Below are positions 1-8,516 of a DNA stretch of 46,119 nucleotides, one piece after another (within the stretch, counting starts at the first letter, position 1; each line of letters opens with the position of its first letter). The notes below the pieces were generated by a model that made no database searches, had not been told where the DNA came from, and worked only from the letters and a program-made list of their open reading frames with translations. The stretch comes from Comamonadaceae bacterium (lineage in GTDB: Bacteria; Pseudomonadota; Gammaproteobacteria; Burkholderiales; Burkholderiaceae_C), in contig VIKI01000011.1 of assembly GCA_008080595.1 (NCBI GenBank), forward strand, positions 6,212 through 52,330. Reading direction: 5' to 3'. Both the position numbers and the translations under genes were made by a program.

Positions 1-58
1 AGAAATTTGGTGCGTCTATTTCAGCGCGGCAAAAAATGCACTGGGTGAAATGGGCCTA

Positions 59-1261
59 TCACCAGTTGGCTTCACGCTCTGGTGTGGCGCTGATTTTGTG
101 GATCGACAAGTCGGCACCGTCGTACTCTTCTTCCTGGGTCAAACGCAAACCTACAGTGGCTTTCAGCACGCCATACACCAGCAGTCCGCCTACCACCGCC
201 CAGGCCACGCCCATCAGTGTGCCCAGGGTTTGGGCACCCAGACTCACGCCACCCAGGCCGCCAAATGCGGTGCTGCCAAAAATCCCGGCGGCAATCCCCC
301 CCCAGGTACCGCATAAGCCATGCAAAGGCCAAACACCTAGCACGTCGTCAATCTTCCATTTGTTTTGCGTCAAGGTAAACATGCTTACAAACAGTGCACC
401 CGCTACCAGGCCGACGATCAATGCACCAAATGGATGCATAAGATCGGAGCCGGCACACACCGCCACCAAGCCGGCCAAGGGGCCGTTGTGCACAAAGCCG
501 GGATCGTTTTTGCCCAAGACCAGCGCGGCCAGCGTGCCACCCACCATGGCCATGAGGGAGTTGACCGCCACCAAGCCAGAGATTTTGTCGAGCGTTTGGG
601 CACTCATCACGTTGAAACCAAACCAGCCCACGGTCAGAATCCAGGCACCGAGCGCCAAAAACGGAATGCTCGAAGGCGGATGTGCCGACATGCCACCGTC
701 TTTGCGGTAGCGATTGGCCCGTGCGCCCAGCAAAATGACTGCAGGCAAGGCGATCCAGCCGCCCACCGCGTGCACCACCACACTGCCGGCAAAGTCGTGG
801 AACTCAGCTCCGGTCAGGTTTTTTAACCAGGCTTGAATGCCAAAGTGCTGGTTCCAGGCAATGCCTTCAAAAAACGGATACACAAAGCCAACAATCACTG
901 CGGTGGCAATCAGTTGCGGCCAAAAGCGGGCACGCTCGGCAATACCGCCTGAAATGATGGCGGGAATGGCCGCTGCAAAGGTCAACAAGAAGAAAAATTT
1001 GACCAGCTCATAGCCATTTTTGGCCGCCAACTCCTGCGCACCGACAAAGAAGTGGGTGCCGTAAGCCACGCCATAACCCACCGCAAAATACACCACGGTG
1101 CTGATGGAAAAGTCCACCAGAATTTTCACCAGCGCATTGACCTGGTTTTTGCGGCGCACCGTGCCCAGCTCCAAAAACGCAAAACCCGCGTGCATGGCCA
1201 GCACCATCACTGCGCCGAGAAGAATGAACAGGGTGTCTGCGCCCTGTTTGAGTGCTTCCAT
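59..1261 (-). CDS. amtB: Ammonium transporter, Amt/MEP/Rh family
   Basis: This 400-residue polytopic membrane protein is recognised as an Amt ammonium channel, which conducts ammonium/ammonia across the inner membrane. The start of the protein (MEALKQGADTLFILLGAVMV) is already the first core helix, so the separate signal peptide seen in E. coli AmtB is absent. Conserved family features are visible: an AERA segment near residue 100, the DFAGS..VH stretch with the first pore histidine around residue 160, and WPLHGLCGTWGG with the second pore histidine around residue 315. No glnK gene lies next to it, although amtB is usually paired with glnK. A sigma-54 type promoter lies 73-89 bases upstream (separate entry), which fits nitrogen-limitation control. 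It is transcribed divergently from metX. Confidence 0.96.
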   Translation of the reverse strand: MEALKQGADTLFILLGAVMVLAMHAGFAFLELGTVRRKNQVNALVKILVDFSISTVVYFAVGYGVAYGTHFFVGAQELAAKNGYELVKFFFLLTFAAAIPAIISGGIAERARFWPQLIATAVIVGFVYPFFEGIAWNQHFGIQAWLKNLTGAEFHDFAGSVVVHAVGGWIALPAVILLGARANRYRKDGGMSAHPPSSIPFLALGAWILTVGWFGFNVMSAQTLDKISGLVAVNSLMAMVGGTLAALVLGKNDPGFVHNGPLAGLVAVCAGSDLMHPFGALIVGLVAGALFVSMFTLTQNKWKIDDVLGVWPLHGLCGTWGGIAAGIFGSTAFGGLGGVSLGAQTLGTLMGVAWAVVGGLLVYGVLKATVGLRLTQEEEYDGADLSIHKISATPEREANW

Positions 1262-1290
1262 GAGAACCTCTTGAGATGAAATGAGTTAAT

Positions 1291-1328
1291 TTGGTGCAAA
1301 ACAAGTGTATTTACCACTTGCGCACCAA
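1291..1328. repeat. Inverted repeat in the amtB leader
   Basis: Two nested inverted arms are present. TTGGTGC (1291-1297) pairs with GCACCAA (1322-1328), and CAAGTG (1302-1307) pairs with CACTTG (1315-1320). The dyad lies between amtB and its sigma-54 promoter and overlaps the predicted start point near 1323. It could be an operator or an RNA hairpin at the start of the amtB leader; the sequence does not decide between them. Confidence 0.5.
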
Positions 1329-1333
1329 CAGCA

Positions 1334-1350
1334 AGCAAAAAACGCGCCAA
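1334..1350 (-). promoter_or_regulatory. Sigma-54 (RpoN) promoter of amtB
   Basis: On the minus strand the sequence reads TGGCGCG-TTTT-TTGCT, which fits the sigma-54 consensus TGGCRCG-N4-TTGCW at every defined position. The invariant GG and GC are separated by 10 bases, as required. The predicted start point is near 1323, giving a leader of about 60 bases before the amtB start at 1261. Sigma-54/NtrC control of amtB is well established in proteobacteria. I did not find a convincing NtrC dyad. Confidence 0.82.
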
Positions 1351-1544
1351 TTTGGTTTGCGCAGTCTACAGGTGCGTCATACTGGTGCAAAAATTCGGTT
1401 CTCGGCGGGATAGGTGAAATACGTGGATGAGGCAGCATTGCTATACTTGCCACGCGCCGATTTGCCAGAATTGCGGGCGCTTAACAAATTCCGCTAAAGA
1501 TGCCTGCCAACCCGGCTTTGCCTTTAGCGACATTACGCACAGAC

Positions 1545-2681
1545 ATGATCGCTACACCTCAGTCCATGCATTTTGAGAGTGCTTTGCCCCTGCAAAGTGG
1601 TGCGAGCCTACGCGACTACTCTCTGAGTTTCGAGACCTATGGCGAGCTCAACGCCAGCCGATCCAATGCGGTGCTGATTTGCCACGCGCTGAACGCCTCA
1701 CACCATGTGGCGGGCACATATGCCGGTCAAGCCAAGTCGGAAGGTTGGTGGGACAACATGATTGGCCCGGGCAAACCCCTCGACACCCACAAGTTTTTTG
1801 TCATCGGGGTCAACAACCTGGGTTCGTGTTTTGGCTCCACCGGCCCGATGCACACCGACCCCGATACGGGCAAAATTTACGGCGCAGATTTTCCCGTGGT
1901 CACCGTGGAAGACTGGGTCAACGCCCAGGCCCGACTGCTGGATGCCTTGGGCATCCAGACCCTGGCTGCTGTCATGGGGGGGTCGCTGGGGGGTATGCAG
2001 GCCTTGAGCTGGACGCTGCAATACCCGGATCGGGTGCGTCACGCACTGGTGATTGCCAGCGCCCCCAACCTGACCGCTGAAAACATAGCCTTCAACGAAG
2101 TGGCCCGCCGCGCCATCACCACCGACCCTGATTTTCATGGCGGCCACTTTTACGAACACGGCACTGTGCCCAAACGCGGTCTGCGCATTGCCCGCATGAT
2201 TGGCCACATCACCTACCTGAGCGACGATGTGATGAACGAAAAGTTTGGTCGTCAGCTGGTTGCCCCCAGCCAGGGTGAAGCCGAGCGCAATTTCTTTTTC
2301 AGCACCTTGGAGGCCGAATTTCAGATTGAGAGCTACCTGCGCTACCAGGGCGACAAGTTTGCCGAATACTTTGATGCCAACACCTACCTGCTGATCACCC
2401 GTGCGCTCGATTATTTTGACCCGGCCCGGGCCTATGGCGGCAACCTGAGCCTGGCCTTGGCCCGCGCCAAAGCCAAATTTTTACTGGTGAGCTTCACCAC
2501 CGATTGGCGCTTTTCTCCCAGGCGCAGCCGGGAGATCGTCAAAGCCTTGCTCGACAACCAGCGTGACGTGAGTTACGCCGAGATCAATGCGCCCCACGGG
2601 CATGATGCATTTTTGCTTGATGATGCCCGTTATACAAGCGTAGTACGCTCTTATTTTGAGAGTATTGAGGTGGCCGCATGA
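1545..2681 (+). CDS. metX: Homoserine O-acyltransferase, MetX family
   Basis: MetX acylates the homoserine hydroxyl (acetyl or succinyl donor) as the first committed step of methionine synthesis. The protein is an alpha/beta-hydrolase of 378 residues from the ATG at 1545, the usual length for the family. The nucleophile elbow GGSLGGMQ places the catalytic serine at about residue 147. The catalytic aspartate is probably in TDWRFSP and the histidine in APHGHDAF near the C-terminus. An in-frame ATG exists at 1500, but homologues typically begin around [10 protein letters not shown], so 1545 is preferred. Its TGA overlaps the ATG of metW (ATGA), showing translational coupling. The sequence alone cannot tell acetyl-CoA from succinyl-CoA specificity; in proteobacteria with metW, succinyl-CoA users are common. 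Confidence 0.95.
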   Translation: MIATPQSMHFESALPLQSGASLRDYSLSFETYGELNASRSNAVLICHALNASHHVAGTYAGQAKSEGWWDNMIGPGKPLDTHKFFVIGVNNLGSCFGSTGPMHTDPDTGKIYGADFPVVTVEDWVNAQARLLDALGIQTLAAVMGGSLGGMQALSWTLQYPDRVRHALVIASAPNLTAENIAFNEVARRAITTDPDFHGGHFYEHGTVPKRGLRIARMIGHITYLSDDVMNEKFGRQLVAPSQGEAERNFFFSTLEAEFQIESYLRYQGDKFAEYFDANTYLLITRALDYFDPARAYGGNLSLALARAKAKFLLVSFTTDWRFSPRRSREIVKALLDNQRDVSYAEINAPHGHDAFLLDDARYTSVVRSYFESIEVAA

Positions 2682-3259
2682 GTGATCCCTATTTGATGCA
2701 AACGCTGGCCCAACTGGTGCCACCGGGTTCACGTGTGCTGGATTTGGGTTGTGGCGACGGGGCCATGCTGGCCCATCTGAAATCCGCACGTGGCTGCACC
2801 GGCTATGGTGTGGAGATCAACGATGCCAATGTGCTGGCCTGCGTCAAACGCGGAGTCAACGTGATCCAGCTCAACCTGGATGAAGGCTTGTCGATGTTTG
2901 AAGATGCCAGCTTTGACGTGGTATTGCAAATCGACACCTTGCAACACCTGCGCAACGCCGAGGTGATGCTGCGCGAGACCGTGCGTGTGGGACGGGTGGG
3001 CATCGTGGCTTTCCCCAACTTTGCCCACTGGCCGAATCGCCTGAGTGTGCTGCAGGGTCGCATGCCGGTGACCAAACGCCTGCCCTACCAGTGGTTTGAC
3101 ACACCCAACATCCGCGTCGGTACCCATGCCGACTTGGGTGTGCTGGCCGCGCGCAATGGCTTGACCGTTCTTGACAGCTTTGGTCTGCAAGGTGCTGGGG
3201 TCGTGCGCCGGTTGCCCAATTTATTGGCCGGAACCTCGGTGTACAAGCTGGCCAGGTGA
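2678..3259 (+). CDS. metW: MetW, methionine biosynthesis protein
   Basis: The product is a 193-residue class I SAM-methyltransferase-fold protein. Motif I is [12 protein letters not shown] near residue 20, and the later [10 protein letters not shown] segment corresponds to motif IV. MetW is the conserved partner of MetX in proteobacteria and is needed for full homoserine acyltransferase activity; no methyl-transfer substrate is firmly established. The start ATG overlaps the metX stop by four bases, and its own TGA overlaps the GTG start of the next gene, so the three genes form one tight operon. Length and organisation are typical. Confidence 0.95.
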   Translation: MSDPYLMQTLAQLVPPGSRVLDLGCGDGAMLAHLKSARGCTGYGVEINDANVLACVKRGVNVIQLNLDEGLSMFEDASFDVVLQIDTLQHLRNAEVMLRETVRVGRVGIVAFPNFAHWPNRLSVLQGRMPVTKRLPYQWFDTPNIRVGTHADLGVLAARNGLTVLDSFGLQGAGVVRRLPNLLAGTSVYKLAR

Positions 3260-4299
3260 GACACATCGCGTCATCCAGGCTGCGCTGGATGGTTTTGCTG
3301 CTGCTCAGCGGGTTGTTTGGCGGCTTGCTCCAGGCCCTGAAATTTCCGGCTGGAGTGCTGCTGGGTTGTATGGTGGCGGGTATTCTGATGTCGCTGCAAT
3401 GGGGGGAACTCCATCCACCCAAACCATTTTTTATTCTGGCCCAAGCTGTGTTGGGTTGCCTGATGGCGCAAAGCATGAAACCTCAAGCGCTCAATCATGT
3501 GCTTGGAAACTTGCCTGTGTTCTTGGGGGTCAACCTGCTGGTTATTGCTGCGGGCGGTTTGCTGGGCTGGCTGATGGTGCGCCGCCAGTTACTGCCTGGC
3601 AGCACGGCGTTATGGGGTATTGCGCCGGGAGCTGCATCGGCGATGGTCTTGATGGCGGAGAGTCATGGGGCCGACATGCGTCTGGTGGCCTTTATGCAGT
3701 ACACGCGGGTGGTGATGGTGACGGCGGTGGCAGCCTGGGTGGCACATCTGGCGGTGTCGGTTGGGGCTGTACCGGCTTCGGCGATCCATGTTGCTGACTC
3801 CCCCGAGCTCATCGAGGTGATCCCCACATTGTTTTTGGCGGTGATGTCAGCAGCATTGGCCTACTGGCTGAATATTCCGGCTGGTGGCATGGTGCTGGCC
3901 TTGATCTTGGGCACGACTCTGCAAGCCCTGGGTGGATTGGTGATTGAATTGCCGCCTGTGCTGTTGATCCTGGCCTATGCGGTGATTGGCTGGAGCGTGG
4001 GCTTGCGCTTTAACCGGTCGATACTGATGCACGCATGGGCTGCCTTGCCCATGGTGTTGGCGGCCATTGCCGCGTTGATGGGGTTGGGCCTGGTGTTGGC
4101 ATTGCTGCTGGTGTGGTTGGTCGGGGTATCACCGCTGACCGCTTACCTGGCCACCAGTCCGGGGGGCGCAGATTCAGTGGTGGTGATTGCTGCCACCAGT
4201 GCGGTGGATGCCGGTTTTGTCATGGCCATGCAACTTGTGCGCTTCATGATGGTGCTGTTAATGGGGCCAAGGGTGACGGCATGGATTGCCAAGAAGTGA
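3256..4299 (+). CDS. AbrB-family integral membrane protein
   Basis: This 347-residue, highly hydrophobic protein begins with GTG at 3256, overlapping the metW stop. It belongs to the membrane AbrB family (PF05145-like, sometimes labelled ammonia monooxygenase), not to the Bacillus AbrB DNA-binding regulators. Two similar halves are visible: an N-terminal block containing GVLLGCMVAGILM and LPGSTALWGIAPGAAS, and a C-terminal block containing IPAGGMVLALILG and ATSPGGADSVVVIAA. Each half carries a small-residue PGxA/PGG signature, and about ten membrane helices are expected. The transported substrate is unknown. Overlap with metW suggests co-expression with methionine genes, but a functional link is only inference. 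Confidence 0.85.
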   Translation: MRHIASSRLRWMVLLLLSGLFGGLLQALKFPAGVLLGCMVAGILMSLQWGELHPPKPFFILAQAVLGCLMAQSMKPQALNHVLGNLPVFLGVNLLVIAAGGLLGWLMVRRQLLPGSTALWGIAPGAASAMVLMAESHGADMRLVAFMQYTRVVMVTAVAAWVAHLAVSVGAVPASAIHVADSPELIEVIPTLFLAVMSAALAYWLNIPAGGMVLALILGTTLQALGGLVIELPPVLLILAYAVIGWSVGLRFNRSILMHAWAALPMVLAAIAALMGLGLVLALLLVWLVGVSPLTAYLATSPGGADSVVVIAATSAVDAGFVMAMQLVRFMMVLLMGPRVTAWIAKK

Positions 4300-4370
4300 T
4301 GGGCATCCTTTAGGCGCAAAACTTGCTTGCCTTTACTCTAGGTTGGCTCCAGACAAACAAGGATCGTGTC

Positions 4371-5949
4371 ATGAATTCATTTAGTCGTTTGAAATTGTTC
4401 CATCGTTTTGCCGTGTTGATCGGTGTCATCACCATCGGTTTTGCGGTGTATGGCGGCTGGTCGTTCAAGACTTTGAATGAACTCAAGATCAACGGGCCGT
4501 TGTACCAACGTATTGTTCAGGGCAAAGATCTGGTGGCCGACATCTTGCCGCCGCCCGAATACATCATCGAGTCCTACCTGGTGTCGATGCAGTTGCTTGA
4601 GGCGGTTGACAAGATTGACCAAGACCGGTTGGTGGAGCGATTAAAAATCTTGCGGGGTGAATACGACACCCGCCACGCCTTCTGGCTCAAGGAGGGGCTG
4701 GAGCCAGAGCTGGTCACAATGTTCCTCAAAGACGCACATGAACCCGCCGTGGCCTTTTTTGAGGGTGCGTTTGCTGATTTTGTGCCCGCCGTGCAAAAGG
4801 GTGAGCGTGACAAGGCGCTGGTGGCCATGACTCGGATGCGCCAGAACTACGAAGTTCACCGCAAAGCGGTTGATCAGGTGGTGCAGTTCACCAACAAACG
4901 TAATGCCGACGATGAAACTGCAGCTCGCGAACTTATCCAGTGGGACAGTACACTGCTGCTGGCATTGTTGCTTGCCAGGGGGGAGCCAGACTATGCAGTG
5001 CAAATTGCCCATGCGATTGCCGAATTCGACCTTAGTGTTGAAGTGCAGACCCGCCCCGGTGATACCACCAGTTTGCTGGTCGCCATGAAAAACATGCAGG
5101 GTGGTCTGGCTACGGTGATCAGCAATGTGGAGCGCAGTGTTCGCGTGCTGGCCGAAGCGTCCCGGCAGTTGCAAGACACTGCGGGCATGGCTGCAACCGG
5201 AACTGGATACCAGCAGAGCCTGTCGCAGTCGATGGCCACGGCCGTCGAGGAGATGGCCTCATCGGTGACCGAGATCACCTCGACGATGGAGGAACTCTCG
5301 GCCTCTTCAACCCAAATTGCCGAACATTCCGGCTCGGTGGCAGAGATCGCCAACCAGACTTGGGAGAAAAGCAAGAAGGGCTCCGAGGCGATGCGGTCTG
5401 TGATGGCACGTATGGACGACATCCGCACCGACAATCAGCATAGCCTGGAGGAAATTGTTCAACTGGGTACCAAATCAAGGCAGATCAGCAAGGTGATGGA
5501 CATCATCAACACCATTGCAGGTGGCCAGTGAAATTCGTCGCCTGGCCGACAGTGTGACGGAGTCCACCGGTGACATTGAGGCCAAAGTGGAGGAAATCCA
5601 GGGCTCCATCAGTCGGTTGGTGGTGACTTCCGAGAAGGGATCCAGCACCATTGCGGCGGGCATGCAAGTCAGTACCAGCACCACGCACGATCTGGATGAA
5701 TTGGTGGATGCTGCCAGTCAGACGCGCAACGCGGCGCGTCAAATTTCCCTTTCCACGCAACAGCAAAAAACCGCCAGCGATCAAGTGGTGATTGCCTTGC
5801 GCGAGATCGTCACCGCCAGCTCACAGACCGCTCAGGCGATTTCCTCGGTGTCGCGCATCAGCACCGAGATGAGCACCATGTCGCTGGAATTGAGCGAGCT
5901 GGTCAAGCGCTTTCGGTTGACGGCGGTGGATGCGCCCAAGTTGTCCTGA
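4371..5949 (+). pseudogene. Methyl-accepting chemotaxis protein, frameshifted with signalling tip deleted
   Basis: The receptor starts at ATG 4371 behind AAGGA. An N-terminal membrane helix is followed by a helical sensing region containing GPLYQRIVQGKDL. The HAMP-like remnant contains GEPDYAVQIAHAIAEFDL. The cytoplasmic methylation helix runs to KVMDIINTIA, where the frame ends at TGA 5529-5531. The descending helix resumes in another frame as VASEIRRLADSV from about 5521 and runs to 5949. An intact MCP has about 26 residues between these points (a DQT..NAA.EA..AGE..RGFAV type segment), the hairpin tip that contacts CheA and CheW. Its loss matches a deletion of about 77 bases. The second membrane helix is also abnormally short (TLLLALLLA directly followed by RGEPDY). 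This is the first gene of the chemosensory operon. It is either a decayed receptor or an assembly error. Confidence 0.85.
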
Positions 5950-5965
5950 GCACGGCGAGCGTCAG

Positions 5966-7030
5966 ATGAAACGGATTCGAGTTTTGATTGTGGACGACAG
6001 CACACTGGTGCGTGGGCATTTGCGCGACATTCTGGAGGCTGATGAGGGCATGGAGGTGGTGGGCGAGGCCCGCAATGGTCGTGAAGCGGTTGAAATGACG
6101 CGAAAACTCCAACCCGGTGTCGTCACGATGGATCTTGAAATGCCGGTCATGGGTGGACTGGAGGCGATTGAAGAAATCATGCACAGCAAGGCTGTCCCGA
6201 TTCTTGTGGTCAGCGCCAGTGTCAGCAATGCCCAGTGCGCATTGCAGGCGATAGGCTGTGGGGCCATTGAGGTGATGGTCAAGCCCCGACTCGGCTCCCC
6301 CGAGGTTGCTGATTTTGTGGCAAAAGTACGGCTGCTGGCCGGTGTGTCGGTGGTGACCCGGTTACGCCCACGCAAGACGACGGTTGAGGCCTGCGCCACT
6401 GCGGCGTTATCAATTGGAATGACCGCGCTTACCCAATCAACTACTGGCCCTGATACCTACCCCAAAGTGTTTGCCATTGCCTGTTCGACGGGGGGGCCAC
6501 AGGCGTTGGCGCAGATTCTTTCAGCATTACCGTCCGGATTTTCCTGCCCGGTACTGGTGGCTCAGCACATTGCCGATGGCTTCGCGTCAGGCATGGTCGA
6601 TTGGCTGCGTGGCATCTGCCGCTTGCCGGTGCGGTTGGCGCAACAAGGCGAGCCATTACAAGCTGGCGTAATTCACTTCTCACCCTCCGAAAAACACCTC
6701 AGTGTGACCCCCACACGCCACATGGCGTTATTGGCGCGCAGCCCTCGCGATGTGTTTCACCCCAGTTGTGATGTGTTGCTGAGTTCAGTGGCCGAGGTGT
6801 TTGGCCCACAGGCGGTGGGCATGATCCTCACCGGCATGAGTCATGACGGCGCCAAGGGCATGGCGAACATACGCGAAAAAGGTGGCATGACGCTGGCGCA
6901 GGATGAGGCAACTTCGGTGGTTTTTGGCATGAACCGTGTAGCCATCGAGTCCGGATGTGTGCGGCAGGTGCTACCGCTCAAGGAACTGGCCCCTGCCATG
7001 GTGCAACTTGCCAGCCGGATCAATCGGTAG
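5966..7030 (+). CDS. cheB: CheB-type protein-glutamate methylesterase
   Basis: CheB removes methyl groups from chemoreceptors and gives adaptation; WspF is the equivalent in Wsp systems. The 354-residue protein starts at ATG 5966. Residues 1-120 form a receiver domain (LIVDDST near the N-terminus, phospho-acceptor in VVTMDLEMP). The linker is followed by a methylesterase domain with ACSTGGP (serine about 174), the AQHI histidine and GMSHDGA carrying the active-site aspartate. GMSHDG replaces the more common GMGxDG but keeps the aspartate. The gene lies 16 bases after the broken MCP and 7 bases before cheR. Confidence 0.93.
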   Translation: MKRIRVLIVDDSTLVRGHLRDILEADEGMEVVGEARNGREAVEMTRKLQPGVVTMDLEMPVMGGLEAIEEIMHSKAVPILVVSASVSNAQCALQAIGCGAIEVMVKPRLGSPEVADFVAKVRLLAGVSVVTRLRPRKTTVEACATAALSIGMTALTQSTTGPDTYPKVFAIACSTGGPQALAQILSALPSGFSCPVLVAQHIADGFASGMVDWLRGICRLPVRLAQQGEPLQAGVIHFSPSEKHLSVTPTRHMALLARSPRDVFHPSCDVLLSSVAEVFGPQAVGMILTGMSHDGAKGMANIREKGGMTLAQDEATSVVFGMNRVAIESGCVRQVLPLKELAPAMVQLASRINR

Positions 7031-7037
7031 GTCACAC

Positions 7038-8513
7038 ATGACGCATCACCTCATTCGCTTCAAACAATTGATCAAGGCACGCTGTGGCCTGATGTTTGAG
7101 GGCAATAGCGAGGCCAATCTGCAACAGGTGCTCAATGAACGCGCCAGGATACTGGCACTGGAGCCAGCCAGTTACTACGAGCGACTGAAGAGCAGTGTGG
7201 CCGAATTTCAGGAGCTGGTGAACCGCCTGACCATCAACGAGACGTATTTTTTTCGTGAGTCCGAACAAATTCGCCTGCTGGTTGATCACCTGGTTCCCCG
7301 CTTTCTGGCCAGACGTGAGGGCAGGGCTGCGTTGCGCATCCTGAGTGCCGGATGTTCGTCGGGTGAAGAGCCTTATTCACTGGCGATGGCGTTGATGGAT
7401 AAATATGGTGAACGAAGTGCCGGTCTTTTTGACATTCATGGCGCAGACATTGACAGCGCCGCACTGGCCAAGGCACGCAACGCCCGGTACACCCGGTTTT
7501 CTTTCAGAGGAGTGTCTGACGAGGCACAAAGCCGCTACTTTGACAAAGAAGATTGGGGACATGTGCTCAAGGTTTCTGTCAGAAAGCAGGTCAGCTTTCA
7601 TTCGCTTAATCTGCTGGCAGAGTCTTTGCCGCCGCAGTTGAATGATTTTGATATCGTCTTTTTTCGCAACGTTTCGATCTATTTTGATGCACCCACACGC
7701 CAGCGTGTACAACACAAGCTGGCATCCATGATGAAGGATCAGGGCGTGTTGGTGATGGGTGCAGCCGAGACACTGGCGAACGACCTGGGGGTGCTGCCTC
7801 TGGTTGAAGATGCAGGTCAGTTCTATTTTGTCAAGGGCGGCTCAAGCTGGCCCGCACAAAACCCGCAAACCATGATGCCTGACCGCGCCACGCCTGTGAC
7901 AACGCCGCCCTTGCCGCAGCTACACATGGCGCTTGAGCGTGTACCAGTGCAGCGGCCCTCTGCCATAGCCGATGTGTTGCAAGTTCCCTTGCCTGATTTC
8001 GAGACGCTGTACGGCTTGGTGCGCGACAAGCAATTTGACCAGGCCTTGCCCCTGCTGGATGCGGTGTTGATTCAGGCTGGCAGCAGCACCTGGGCACGTT
8101 TGCTCAAGGCCAATGTGTTGATCAATCGCAAGGAGTTCTCTGCTGCCGAAAACCTGGCACAAGAGGTGCTGGCCGCCGATGCCTGGTCGATTGATGCCTT
8201 GTTGTTGTTGGGATTGGCCGCCAAGTGGCAGCAACAGCCTGAGGTGGCGGTGCGCTGGTTCAAGCAGGCGACCTATTCCCGCCACGAATGCTGGCCCGCA
8301 CAGTACTACCTGGCCGACCTGTACCGTCGTGGTGGCGAAAGTGATCTCGCACGTCGCGCTTACCGGGTGGTGATCCAGTTGCTCAGTGACAAAGAGCCTG
8401 ATACCGGTATCCAATACCTGCCACTGGATCTACCTATAGGCCAAGTCCGTTTTCTTTGTGAGCACCAACTCGCCAAGCTGCCTGTGGATAAGGCGCTGGA
8501 AAGTCAGAGGTAG
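7038..8513 (+). CDS. cheR: CheR-type methyltransferase with C-terminal TPR region
   Basis: CheR uses S-adenosylmethionine to methylate receptor glutamates. The 491-residue product starts at ATG 7038. It has the all-alpha CheR N-domain, then the SAM-binding motif SAGCSSGEEPYSLAM around residue 100 and a FFRNVSIYF motif (usual form CRNVLIYF). After about residue 280 a proline-rich linker leads into a helical repeat region (LLKANVLINRKEFSAAENLA and similar) typical of tetratricopeptides. CheR-TPR fusions are characteristic of WspC-like proteins of alternative-function chemosensory systems. It is followed by cheA after 3 bases. Confidence 0.92.
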   Translation: MTHHLIRFKQLIKARCGLMFEGNSEANLQQVLNERARILALEPASYYERLKSSVAEFQELVNRLTINETYFFRESEQIRLLVDHLVPRFLARREGRAALRILSAGCSSGEEPYSLAMALMDKYGERSAGLFDIHGADIDSAALAKARNARYTRFSFRGVSDEAQSRYFDKEDWGHVLKVSVRKQVSFHSLNLLAESLPPQLNDFDIVFFRNVSIYFDAPTRQRVQHKLASMMKDQGVLVMGAAETLANDLGVLPLVEDAGQFYFVKGGSSWPAQNPQTMMPDRATPVTTPPLPQLHMALERVPVQRPSAIADVLQVPLPDFETLYGLVRDKQFDQALPLLDAVLIQAGSSTWARLLKANVLINRKEFSAAENLAQEVLAADAWSIDALLLLGLAAKWQQQPEVAVRWFKQATYSRHECWPAQYYLADLYRRGGESDLARRAYRVVIQLLSDKEPDTGIQYLPLDLPIGQVRFLCEHQLAKLPVDKALESQR

Positions 8514-8516
8514 GCC

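Noticed and set aside
1384..1544. SAM riboswitch before metX
   Set aside because: No recognisable SAM riboswitch core or stem set could be seen.
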